The notes under the pieces were generated by a model. The model had not been told where the DNA came from. It saw only the letters and a program-made list of their open reading frames with translations, and ran no database searches. Positions 52,913 through 61,530 of a DNA stretch of 64,000 nucleotides are shown in pieces. The stretch comes from Verrucomicrobiales bacterium (lineage in GTDB: Bacteria; Verrucomicrobiota; Verrucomicrobiia; Verrucomicrobiales; V1-33). How positions within the stretch are numbered: the first letter of the stretch is position 1; every line of letters begins with the position of its first letter. Location of the stretch: positions 62,001 to 126,000 of the forward strand of contig JAQGPJ010000048.1 of the NCBI GenBank assembly GCA_028293125.1, given 5' to 3'. Both the position numbers and the translations under genes were made by a program.

Positions 52913-53968
52913 TCAGTAACTCCCTGAACCGTAACTCGGCTGCACCGGCGGAGTCGGAAGGTGGGTGCGGATGCGGGTGGAGAAATCGCTGTCATCGTTC
53001 ACGGCCCGGGCGCGGGCGTTCACGTGGGAGGCTTCGCGGTCAGCTTGGAAATCAGGTTTGGCGTGCAGCAGCCAGCCCTCCCTGTAGCCCTGCTTTTCAT
53101 ATGCCGCCGGACTGAAACGACGGCCGAAAAGAGGCTCGGTCCGACCCATGGCCTGCATGAGGTGCAGGCTGATGGCGCTGGCACAGCTGTCGGTCAGCGT
53201 GTTGTAGAATTCCGGGTGACCCTCCAGCCAGTTGGTGCGCGCGGCCATGCTGCGAAGCATCTTTTTCCCCTGCTCCGGAGTCAGACTGGTGCGGTGCAGA
53301 TACACCTCCTCATCCTTCCGATAATTGGTCCGCAGCTTGATCACATCAGGCTCATCGGACCACACGTAGTGAATCTCATACTGCTTGAAGAAGCCCCGCA
53401 GCAGCGTGTTCGGCTCGTCCTTTTCCCGGCGCAGCTCGATGGACACCGCCAGCGGCGGCCCGTCCTGAAAGACAAAGCTGGTGATGACATGGGCCACCCC
53501 GGGAATGCCCCAGTGCACAAAGTGGAGATCCACATACTGCAGCTTCTCCAGATCATAGCTCTGCGTGTGCCAGCGCTCGTCAAAGTCCTCCACGCTGCGG
53601 TAGCGGAACTGTCGCAGCCCGGCCACCGTCAGCAGGTTCAGATCCGTGGTGATCCGCGCGGACTCCACCGTCTCTTTGGCATAGGCCAAATCCCCCTCCG
53701 GCACGCGCCGTGTCCACCAGACGGCCACGACCACAAACAGCACCAGACTCACCATCGCGCCGTGGCTGCGCGTTTTGGCCAGCCGGAAACTGGCCCAGAC
53801 CGCAATGGCATATACCCCGCAAAGTATGAGCGCGGGCACGGAGGGCCCCATGAACCAGAAATAAAGCGCCAGCAACGCCCAGGCATGCAGCCCGGACAGC
53901 ACTGTTCCCAGCAGCATTTGACCCGTTTTCCTCAAGCCGTGGCGGAGTTGTCTCATGGCGTGCAGCAT
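52913..53968 (-). CDS. DUF4105 (Lnb N-terminal-type) membrane protein
   Basis: 351 aa. Three N-terminal membrane helices (VLSGLHAWALLALYFWFMG, LILCGVYAIAVWASFRL, MVSLVLFVVVAVWW), then a periplasmic domain with the DUF4105 features FVHWGIPGVAHVITSFVFQDGPPLAVSIELRRE and HPEFYNTLTDSCASAISLHLMQAMGR, where the conserved Asn-Cys-Thr region reads DSCAS. The fold resembles cysteine-peptidase/acyltransferase-like enzymes; Lnb proteins act on lipoprotein N-termini in Gram-positives, which does not settle the role here. Tail Ser/Thr/Pro-rich. A second ATG 12 nt downstream is equally plausible. Confidence 0.8.
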   Translation of the reverse strand: MLHAMRQLRHGLRKTGQMLLGTVLSGLHAWALLALYFWFMGPSVPALILCGVYAIAVWASFRLAKTRSHGAMVSLVLFVVVAVWWTRRVPEGDLAYAKETVESARITTDLNLLTVAGLRQFRYRSVEDFDERWHTQSYDLEKLQYVDLHFVHWGIPGVAHVITSFVFQDGPPLAVSIELRREKDEPNTLLRGFFKQYEIHYVWSDEPDVIKLRTNYRKDEEVYLHRTSLTPEQGKKMLRSMAARTNWLEGHPEFYNTLTDSCASAISLHLMQAMGRTEPLFGRRFSPAAYEKQGYREGWLLHAKPDFQADREASHVNARARAVNDDSDFSTRIRTHLPTPPVQPSYGSGSY

Positions 53969-54166
53969 CCACCGCCATCACCGTCCTGCCACACCGAATT
54001 GCGGGGCGGACGTTTTCCGCATTTTCCCGCACTCAATGATGATAAATCCCGCCCAGGAAGACCTTACCATTTCCCGTCCGGCACCTTGCCGCTCCTTTTT
54101 TGGGAAAAGCCGCCGGGCTGTCCGTTTTTACACCAACCATCCATCCATCCATCCGCCGCCACCCTC

Positions 54167-55522
54167 ATGAACTCCCTTCCCGCCCGCCAGGACCGCCGGT
54201 CCTTTTTAAAAGCCAGCCTTGCCGCCGGAGCCGCGCCCTTCCTCCTGCCGGGACGCGTCTGGTCCGCCGAAACCGCCCCTTCCGAAAAGCTGCGCATGGC
54301 CTTCATCGGCAATGGCATTCAGAACGGCGGACTGATGCGCACCTTCATGACCAATGAGGGTGTTGTGGTTGCCGCCGTCTGTGATGCGGATAAGAACCGC
54401 CGCGAAAACGCCCAAAAGGTGGTGCAGGATTATTACCAGTCCAAGGGCCGCACCGAAAAGGTGGATGCCTGCAAGGACTTCCGCGAAGTCACCGCCCGCA
54501 AGGACATCGACGCCGTGTGCATCGCCACTCCGGACCACTGGCATGCCATAATCACCGTCGCCGCCCTGAATTCCGGCAAAGATGTGTACTGTGAGAAGCC
54601 ACTGGTGCACTCCATTGAGGAGGGGGTGGCGGTGATCGACGCCGTGAAGCGCAACAACCGCATCCTTCAGACCGGCTCCATGCAGCGCTCCAGCAAGGAG
54701 TTCCGCGCCGCCTGCGAGGTTGTGCGCAACGGGTATATCGGAGACGTCAAAAGCGTGACCTGCAGCTTCGGCGTTCCCGCCGTGGACTGCGATCTGCCGG
54801 AGGAGCCCCTGGAGCCCGGACTGGACTGGGAACTGTGGCAGGGGCCCGCTCCCCGCCGCGGTTACAACTCCATCCTGAGCCCCCGCGGTGTGCACAATCA
54901 CTTCCCGCTCTGGCGCCTGTACCGGGAATACGGCGGCGGTTATGTCACGGACTGGGGCGCGCATCACCTCGATATCGCGCAGTGGGCCCTGGGCATGGAT
55001 GAGAGCGGTCCGGTCAAAGTGCTGCCGCCCTCCGATCCCAAAGCCACGCACGGGGCGCAGTTGGTGTATGCCAACGGCGTCGCGGTCACACATGTGGATC
55101 ACGGCCTAGGGGTTGAGATCCAAGGCAGCGAAGGCTCGGTCCGCGTGGACCGCGGCAAAATCGAGGTCATCGTCAAAGGCCAGACCCTGGCCTCGTTTGT
55201 GGACAAATCCTCCGGCACCTCCCTGGACCGCGAGGTTGCCAAGCTGGACAACACCTTGCTCAAGGATCCCAAAGTCCGTCTCTACCGCACGGAGAAAGGC
55301 AACCACCTTGTTGACTTCCTCACCAGCGTGCGCAGCCGCCAAAAGCCCTGCACCCACGAAATCATCGGCGCCCGCAGCGCCACGGTGTGCAATCTGATGA
55401 ACCTCGTTTACCAGCACCGCAAGCCCATCGGCTGGAATCCCGCCAACTTCACTTTCGCCGAGCCCGCCGGCGATCCCGCCTGGCTGAAATACGCCTACCA
55501 GAACGGCTGGAAACTGGCCTGA
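54167..55522 (+). CDS. Tat-exported Gfo/Idh/MocA family oxidoreductase
   Basis: 451 aa from the ATG of MNSLPARQDRRSFLKASL. Twin-arginine signal (RRSFLKAS, hydrophobic, ending near GRVWSAE), then Rossmann domain (MAFIGNGIQNGGLMRTF) with the family motif CEKPLVHSIEEG, VCIATPDHWHA, and the C-terminal domain with GAHHLDIAQWALGMDESGP. Exported Gfo/Idh proteins carrying bound NAD(P) are abundant in PVC bacteria and act on sugars or sugar alcohols. Substrate unknown. Terminated by a strong hairpin. Confidence 0.92.
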   Translation: MNSLPARQDRRSFLKASLAAGAAPFLLPGRVWSAETAPSEKLRMAFIGNGIQNGGLMRTFMTNEGVVVAAVCDADKNRRENAQKVVQDYYQSKGRTEKVDACKDFREVTARKDIDAVCIATPDHWHAIITVAALNSGKDVYCEKPLVHSIEEGVAVIDAVKRNNRILQTGSMQRSSKEFRAACEVVRNGYIGDVKSVTCSFGVPAVDCDLPEEPLEPGLDWELWQGPAPRRGYNSILSPRGVHNHFPLWRLYREYGGGYVTDWGAHHLDIAQWALGMDESGPVKVLPPSDPKATHGAQLVYANGVAVTHVDHGLGVEIQGSEGSVRVDRGKIEVIVKGQTLASFVDKSSGTSLDREVAKLDNTLLKDPKVRLYRTEKGNHLVDFLTSVRSRQKPCTHEIIGARSATVCNLMNLVYQHRKPIGWNPANFTFAEPAGDPAWLKYAYQNGWKLA

Positions 55523-55580
55523 CAGCGGACATGCGGCGGGACTGAGGGCTCAATCAAAAACCCCGGTCCCCCGGATAAAC

Positions 55581-55620
55581 AAACAGGATCCCCGCCGCCA
55601 TGGCCGGGATCCTGTTTTGT
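55581..55620 (+). terminator. Rho-independent terminator after the Gfo/Idh gene
   Basis: 12-bp stem AAACAGGATCCC / GGGATCCTGTTT, 13-nt loop, then TGTTATT. Lies about 60 nt after the stop codon, in a 292-nt gap between convergent genes with no other feature visible. Confidence 0.7.
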
Positions 55621-55814
55621 TATTACCCGGCAGCGGTCAGAGTTGGGGAATGGATCACTCCGACTCTGTTGCCGCCGGCGCCGGCGGGGGCGCGGCGGTA
55701 TTCACAGAGGCGAGGCCCGCCGCGGAGAGCCAGGCCCGCCAAGTATCGGGATAGCGCCAACGGAATTGGGCTCAGACTGTCCTCACCGGCTTCCGGATTT
55801 GGAATCACGCCCAT

Positions 55815-57389
55815 TCAGGCGGCGGCCTCCGCCACGGCCAGCAGTTCCCGCGCGGCCCGTTCGCCGCTGTCCACGCCGCCGTCCATAAAGCCGGGGCTCT
55901 CCTCACTGGTGTGCTCCCCGGCAAAGTGGAGGCGGCCCCCCAGCTCCGGTGTGGCTCCGTCGGCGATCATGCCGCAGTACTGCCCTACCAGAGGCGCGCT
56001 GAAGGAGCCTTTGGCGAATGCGAAATGCGTCCAGTCCATGGAGGCCATATGGCCGTCATAGGCGGTCCGGGCCTCCGGAAAGACTTCGCTGATCTGCTTC
56101 AGATAGCCCGGTGCCGATCCTGACGAGAATTTGCGGGCGGCCGCGCCTCCGATATAGCAGGTGAGTATCCCGCGGGAACCGCGCTGGCCGGCGCTGGCAT
56201 TCCAAGTCTGCCACAGGCCGTCACTGAAGGCCCCGCCCTGATTGGCCGGTGTGAGCTTATGCCAGAATTTCTCCCGGAAGCTGAGCATCACCTTGGCGTT
56301 CTCACCGAATCCCAGCTCCTGAATGGCTTTCCGCTTCGGAGCGCTCAGTGCCAGCCGGTCCACGCCTGAAATATGCCGCAGCACGCTGAACGGCATAGTC
56401 AGGATCACCCGGCCATAGGACACGCGCTTGGTCTCCCGGCCATGGTCAAAGGTCAGCGCGATCTCCTTCCCGTCATCCTCGATGCGGTTCAGACGGTGGC
56501 CGGCATGCAGCGCCGCATGGCCTTCCAGCCGTCTGACCAGGGCATCCGGCAGCGCGCCGCTGCCTCCCTCCACCCGCCATGCCTCATCGCTGTCACCATA
56601 GAGTTTGAGTCCCTCACTGGTGTCCGGCGAGATGAAATCCACAAAATTCAGTGCCGACTGCAGGCGGGTGTCCAGCCCGTACTCCGTCACATAGGCGATA
56701 TCCAGAATTTTAATCAGCCAGGGCTCAGTGCCGGTGGCCCACCCGGCCTCATTCAGATAACGGTCCAGCGGCACCTGATCCAAGGCGCGGGCCTTGGCCG
56801 TGAATTCCCCCTTTTTATCGTAGAGTCCCTCCGCATCCGCTGCGATCCGCTTCGCCAAGGGGGCAAAGGCGGGAATCAGATCGGCATCGGTGCGGATTCT
56901 GCCGTTCAGGACATAATAATCGCTTCCGGTCTCCGCGCCGGTTTTCAGGTGCTGAACGCCCACGCCCAGCTCCTTCGCCAGGCGGATCAGCGCTTTGTGG
57001 CCGGTGTCCACCAGTTCGCCGCCCAGTTCACAGAACATGCCGTCCTCATTGAAATTCTTTTTTGTCCACATACGTCCTCCCATCCGGGCCGCAGCTTCGT
57101 AAAGATGGACCTCCACACCCCGCTGATGCAGCCGCCAGGCCGCGGTCAGACCAGCCACCCCTCCACCGACAATGGCGACTGCTCCTTTGGGTGCCTTGAC
57201 CGCCAGGCGGCCTCCGCCTCCGCCCAGTCCCGCACAGCCGGACAGCACGCCGGCACCCGCCAGCGTCAGGCTTTTCGCAAAATCCCGCCGTGACCATCCC
57301 CGCGCCGCCTTGCCCTCCGATGGCTGGATCTCCCCTGTGCTGCGCATGGCATGAACCAACTGACGAAAAACCGGAGTGCGGGCATTCAT
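55815..57389 (-). CDS. Tat-exported flavin monoamine oxidase family protein
   Basis: 524 aa from the ATG of MNARTPVFRQ. Twin-arginine signal SRRDFAKSLTLAGAG (Arg34-Arg35) with a lipobox-like LSGC (Cys52), so perhaps a Tat lipoprotein. Flavin domain starts VAIVGGGVAGLTAAWRL, then YEAAARMGGRMWT; substrate domain contains VILTMPFSVLRHI; C-terminal FAD motif GRLHFAGEHTSEESPGFMDGGVDSGERAA. It probably oxidises primary or secondary amines in the periplasm; family members include tryptophan 2-monooxygenase-like enzymes. Confidence 0.92.
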   Translation of the reverse strand: MNARTPVFRQLVHAMRSTGEIQPSEGKAARGWSRRDFAKSLTLAGAGVLSGCAGLGGGGGRLAVKAPKGAVAIVGGGVAGLTAAWRLHQRGVEVHLYEAAARMGGRMWTKKNFNEDGMFCELGGELVDTGHKALIRLAKELGVGVQHLKTGAETGSDYYVLNGRIRTDADLIPAFAPLAKRIAADAEGLYDKKGEFTAKARALDQVPLDRYLNEAGWATGTEPWLIKILDIAYVTEYGLDTRLQSALNFVDFISPDTSEGLKLYGDSDEAWRVEGGSGALPDALVRRLEGHAALHAGHRLNRIEDDGKEIALTFDHGRETKRVSYGRVILTMPFSVLRHISGVDRLALSAPKRKAIQELGFGENAKVMLSFREKFWHKLTPANQGGAFSDGLWQTWNASAGQRGSRGILTCYIGGAAARKFSSGSAPGYLKQISEVFPEARTAYDGHMASMDWTHFAFAKGSFSAPLVGQYCGMIADGATPELGGRLHFAGEHTSEESPGFMDGGVDSGERAARELLAVAEAAA

Positions 57390-57796
57390 GCGGCAACGCT
57401 TAGACAACCCCGCGGGCAAACGCAAGTCAATCCAGGAAAGTGTTAATGAAGGCGCTGCGGACTCCATTTCAACAGGTGCCTGATTTTCCCTCCCCGCAGG
57501 GACTCCCCACCGCCGAACTCAATTCCAGTCTCCGCATTGCTAAAAATACCAGCGTAATACTGAGTTGAGGAACAAATCTCTTTGCCAAGGGAGTTCCCAT
57601 ATCTTAAATTTTGTTCATTTTACCTGACTTTCATCCCACTCAAACAGGCTGATCCCCCGTTGAACACCGTTGGAAATGCAGGGGATTTCCCGGTGCGGAC
57701 CGGAAAGTGCTTTCGTGTTTGCACATCCGGGCGCGGCTGTGCTAGCGTCCCCGCTCCATTCGGCCCTCACCCCCCCTCCAGATCCCCCTTTTGTTC
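57390..57796. other. Upstream region of the SNF2 gene
   Basis: 407 nt without a gene, between divergently transcribed amine oxidase and SNF2 helicase. Contains the helicase promoter candidate at 57719-57747. The middle (57560-57650) is relatively AT-rich; nothing else was recognised. Confidence 0.55.
57719..57747 (+). promoter_or_regulatory. Candidate promoter of the SNF2 helicase gene
   Basis: TTGCAC (57719-57724), 17-nt spacer, extended -10 TGTG-CTAGCG (hexamer 57742-57747). Predicted transcript start near 57754, leader about 43 nt. The -10 match is moderate but the TG extension supports it. Confidence 0.4.
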
Positions 57797-60700
57797 ATGG
57801 AACCCGACCGCGTCACGCAGGCCTTTCTCTCCCGCTTCACAGAACCCATCCTTCAGGAGGCCGAGAGGCTGCGGAAAGAGGGAGCCGTCAAACAAATCTT
57901 CGGAGGGGCCGCCTTTGTCCGGGCCCGGGTGGAGGAGGGAGGGGATGTTTACCGGGTGATGCTCAAACGCGAAGCCCACGGCTGGGAATGGGAGCTGACC
58001 GGTCCCGAATCGCAGCACCCCGCCGTGGTGGCCGCCGCCATGCTGGAGCGCGTGTCCCGCGGGGAGGCGCTGCCGGATTCCCCCAACGAGGTCGGCGATG
58101 CCTCGCTGCTGGAGTTGATCGAGGAGAAACTGGGCCGCAGCCTGTCCCCGATGGAGGACGTTTTTGTCGAAAAGCTGGAGAAGCGCTACCGCCGGTATGA
58201 AATGGAGCAGGCGCTCTTTGACACCGATCTGGTGCGCCTGAGTCCGAAATGGACGGTGGAGAGCTATGAGCCGGTGACCATTTGGCCGGAGCCGCCGAAG
58301 GACATTCTGCAGTTTTGGAACTACATCGCCGCGGCCTTTGAGCGGAAGCGCATCGTTTATCCGCCGTTCATGGAGGTCATCACGGAGAAGGAGGCCACCA
58401 AGGAGCAGATGCGCGCCTGGGAGCGCGAGCGCGAGATGGCCGCCTGGCAGGCCCGCGTGGACCGGGTGATCATGGCTCCGGTCACGCCGCCCCGCCATTT
58501 GGAGCTGCGGCTTCTCCTGACCACCCGCGAGGCCAAGCTGCAGCAGCGCGTGCCGGGTCAGCACCCGCCCGGCGATTATGAAAACATCGTCGGCGAGGTT
58601 GATCTTGGGAAGCTGCGGCAGGCGCAGGCGCAGGGTCAGCTGCTGCTGGACGATGTTTCGGAGTCCCTGGTGTCCCAATGGGCCGGTTACTGGAGCGCCG
58701 GCGACGTGCCCTCCCCCACCCTGCGGCTGGAATCCTACCAGGCCCGGGAATTTCTCGGTCAACTGCTTCGCCAGCGGGCTTTGAGCGAGCGGCTGGTGAC
58801 GCTGGATGAGACACCCTTCTTCCACGTCGCTGATCCCCTCCGCTGGGAGTGCCAGGATCCCGCTCCGGAGCAGGAATCCGAGGGCGCCTACGGATTGCAG
58901 CTGACCATGGCCGACGGAGAGCCTGTCCCCTACGCCCTGACGGTGCTGCCTGGGCCGGCCACATTCTATCTTTCGGATGAGGCCGTGTTCCGCGGTCCGC
59001 GCCCGTGGATGGACACTCCCGAAGCCATGCCGCGCTATGACGTGCCGGCGGAGGTGGTGGAGAGCGAGACCGGGGTCGATTTCCTGCGGCGGCTGGATGT
59101 GGCCCTGCCGCCGGGGCTCAAGTCCCGCGCCGTGGAGGCTGTGCTGCAGCCGCGCCTGATGATGAAGCTGGCCAAACGCGGACCCGCCGCCGACGCGGAG
59201 GTGGTGCAGGCCGAGGTGATGGCCAGTGATGACGATCTCTACCGCACCGAAATCCTGGAGCGCGACACCTGGCGCGTGGAGCAGACGAGGCGGTTCGAGG
59301 ACGGCCGCCTGCCGTGGTTCGACCGGCGGGCCCTGTATGCGGTGCCGGACTACCTGGCGGAGATAGGGCTGGCCTGGGACGGAGCCGGCAAGTTCTTCAA
59401 GGCCCGCCTGACCAAAACGTTTCCTGACAAATTTGTGAAGTGGCTCGACGCCCTGCCGAAGGAGGTGTCGGTGGAGTTGGACGGCGACCTGAAATCCCTG
59501 CGCGCCGACCCGGTGAAGGCGTCGGTGAAATTTGAGATCACGGAGGCCGGGGAGATCGACTGGTTCGATCTCAAGGTCATGGTGGAGGTGGAGGGCATGG
59601 ACCTGACACGGCAGCAGATCCGCGATCTGGTGGAGGCCCGCGGCGGCTTTGTGCGCATGCCCTCAGGCGCGTGGCTGCGGCTGGAGCTGAGCCTGACCCA
59701 CGAGCAGGAGGCCGCGGTCAGCCAGCTGGGACTGGATGTCTATGATCTGTCCGGCGAGACCCACCGCATGCATGTGCTGCAGCTGGCGGAGCCGGGCGCG
59801 GTCGAGATCTTCGATCCCGAGGCTTGGAACCGGGTCTGTGACCGCGCCAGCCGCCTGAAGCTTCAGATCCGCCCTCCGGTGCCGGCGGGCTTCCAACTCC
59901 AGCTGCGTCCCTATCAGATCGAGGGCTTCCACTTCCTTGCCTATCTGGCCACCAACCGCTTTGGCGGCATCCTGGCGGATGACATGGGTCTGGGGAAAAC
60001 CGCGCAGAGCATCTGCTGGATTCTGTGGCTGCGGGAACGCGCCGAAGCCGCCGCCCTGGCGGAGGCCAAGGGAGGGGAGCCGAAGCCCGTCTCCCCGGTG
60101 CTGGTGGTGGCTCCGAAGTCCGTGCTGGATGTGTGGGCCGGAGAAGTCACCAAATTCGCCCCCTCCCTCCGGGTGCAGGTGGTCCGCGACAAGGCGGAAC
60201 TGGATGTCAGCCGGCTGGGCACGGAATTCGATCTGCTGGTGCTGAACTACAGCCAGCTGCGCGTGAACGGAGACAAGCTGAAATCCATCACGTGGCTGAC
60301 CATCGTGCTGGATGAGGGCCAGCAGATCAAGAATCCGGACAGCATGGCCGCCCGCTCGGCCCGCGAACTGACCTCGGACCACCGGCTGGTGCTCAGCGGC
60401 ACACCCATTGAAAACCGCCTGCTGGATGTCTGGAGCCTCATGGCCTTCGCCATGCCCGGCGTGCTGGGGAACCGGAAGTATTTCAAGGACCGGTTCGACC
60501 GCCGCAAGGACACCGGTGCCCAGGTCCGGCTGGGAGCCCGGCTGCGCCCGTTCCTGCTGCGCCGCACCAAGGGCCAGGTGGCTCTCGATCTCCCCAGCCG
60601 CACTGAGGAGGACATGTACTCCGCACTTGAGGAGGTGCAGGAGGAGCTCTACAACGCCGAACTGCAGCGCATGCAGCGCATCCTGCTGGGCTTGGACAGC

Positions 60701-61375
60701 GACGCCGCCCTGCGCAAAAACAGCTTCGTCATTCTTCAGGGACTGATGCGCCTGCGGCAGATCTGTTGCCATCCCGGTCTCATTGACGACAAATACGCGG
60801 AGACTCCCAGCGCCAAGCTCACAGCGCTTTTCTACCTGCTGGACCAGCTGCGCGAGGCCAACCACAAAGTGCTCGTCTTTTCTCAGTTCACCTCCATGCT
60901 GGACATCATCAAGGCCCGGCTGGACGCGGAGCAGCGTCCCCATGTCATGCTCACCGGCCAGACCAAGGACCGTCAGACCGTGGTCCAGGAGTTTCAGTCC
61001 TCCAAGGAGCCTCTGGTTTTCCTGCTCAGCCTCAAGGCGGGGGGCAGCGGCCTCAACCTCACCGCCGCCAGCTATGTCATCATGTACGATCCCTGGTGGA
61101 ACCCCGCCGTGGAGAGCCAAGCCATCGACCGGACACACCGTATCGGCCAGACCAATCCGGTCATCGCCTACCGCCTGCTCGCCGCGAACACCGTGGAGGA
61201 GAAAATCCGCCGGCTCCAGTATCAGAAGCAGTCCCTCGTCACCGGCGTGCTGGGCGAGGAGAGCTTCGCCAGCAATCTCGCCCTCGACGACGTGCGCTCC
61301 CTCTTCACCCGCGACGAGACCCCCGAGCCCCTAAAAAAGGGCAAATCCCGCGGCCAGCTGGTCAGGGATTTTTAA
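57797..61375 (+). CDS. SNF2-family DEAD/DEAH-box helicase (HepA/RapA class)
   Basis: 1192 aa from the ATG (a TTG six nt upstream is less likely). Residues 1-690 have no SWIM Cys/His motif and are not recognised. The SNF2 ATPase follows: Walker A DDMGLGKTAQS (about 727), Walker B with LDEGQQIKN (DEGQ instead of DEAQ, about 838), SGTPIENRLLDVWSLM (about 866). The helicase C-terminal lobe has VFSQFTSMLD (about 1027), LKAGGSGLNLTAASYVIMYDPWWNPA and DRTHRIGQ (about 1111). It presumably translocates on double-stranded DNA to remodel protein-DNA complexes, for example RNA polymerase recycling. Single-gene unit. Confidence 0.93.
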   Translation: MEPDRVTQAFLSRFTEPILQEAERLRKEGAVKQIFGGAAFVRARVEEGGDVYRVMLKREAHGWEWELTGPESQHPAVVAAAMLERVSRGEALPDSPNEVGDASLLELIEEKLGRSLSPMEDVFVEKLEKRYRRYEMEQALFDTDLVRLSPKWTVESYEPVTIWPEPPKDILQFWNYIAAAFERKRIVYPPFMEVITEKEATKEQMRAWEREREMAAWQARVDRVIMAPVTPPRHLELRLLLTTREAKLQQRVPGQHPPGDYENIVGEVDLGKLRQAQAQGQLLLDDVSESLVSQWAGYWSAGDVPSPTLRLESYQAREFLGQLLRQRALSERLVTLDETPFFHVADPLRWECQDPAPEQESEGAYGLQLTMADGEPVPYALTVLPGPATFYLSDEAVFRGPRPWMDTPEAMPRYDVPAEVVESETGVDFLRRLDVALPPGLKSRAVEAVLQPRLMMKLAKRGPAADAEVVQAEVMASDDDLYRTEILERDTWRVEQTRRFEDGRLPWFDRRALYAVPDYLAEIGLAWDGAGKFFKARLTKTFPDKFVKWLDALPKEVSVELDGDLKSLRADPVKASVKFEITEAGEIDWFDLKVMVEVEGMDLTRQQIRDLVEARGGFVRMPSGAWLRLELSLTHEQEAAVSQLGLDVYDLSGETHRMHVLQLAEPGAVEIFDPEAWNRVCDRASRLKLQIRPPVPAGFQLQLRPYQIEGFHFLAYLATNRFGGILADDMGLGKTAQSICWILWLRERAEAAALAEAKGGEPKPVSPVLVVAPKSVLDVWAGEVTKFAPSLRVQVVRDKAELDVSRLGTEFDLLVLNYSQLRVNGDKLKSITWLTIVLDEGQQIKNPDSMAARSARELTSDHRLVLSGTPIENRLLDVWSLMAFAMPGVLGNRKYFKDRFDRRKDTGAQVRLGARLRPFLLRRTKGQVALDLPSRTEEDMYSALEEVQEELYNAELQRMQRILLGLDSDAALRKNSFVILQGLMRLRQICCHPGLIDDKYAETPSAKLTALFYLLDQLREANHKVLVFSQFTSMLDIIKARLDAEQRPHVMLTGQTKDRQTVVQEFQSSKEPLVFLLSLKAGGSGLNLTAASYVIMYDPWWNPAVESQAIDRTHRIGQTNPVIAYRLLAANTVEEKIRRLQYQKQSLVTGVLGEESFASNLALDDVRSLFTRDETPEPLKKGKSRGQLVRDF

Positions 61376-61382
61376 GCCATTG

Positions 61383-61418
61383 CAGGCAGGCGGCCGGGAA
61401 CTGGCGCCCGGCTGCCTG
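61383..61418. terminator. Imperfect hairpin between convergent genes
   Basis: CAGGCAG...CCGGG pairs with CCCGGCTGCCTG around a small bulge, just after the SNF2 stop codon. No T-run; a weak bidirectional terminator at best. Confidence 0.35.
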
Positions 61419-61530
61419 TGTTCAAGGGTTCCCATGAACCGGCATCTGAATTGAGGGATGGAATGCCCGGTACAGAGACGCTGTTCCGGGACCACTGGAA
61501 TCATAAACCGCAGCGTGCTGTGAGCGGCCG

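Noticed and set aside
54138-54152. Short CATC tandem run upstream of the Gfo/Idh gene
   Set aside because: Only about four units; too short for a phase-variable repeat, although a contingency locus was considered.
59663-61138. 491-codon open frame opposite the SNF2 helicase
   Set aside because: Gln/His-rich antisense artefact of a gene with all its catalytic motifs on the plus strand.
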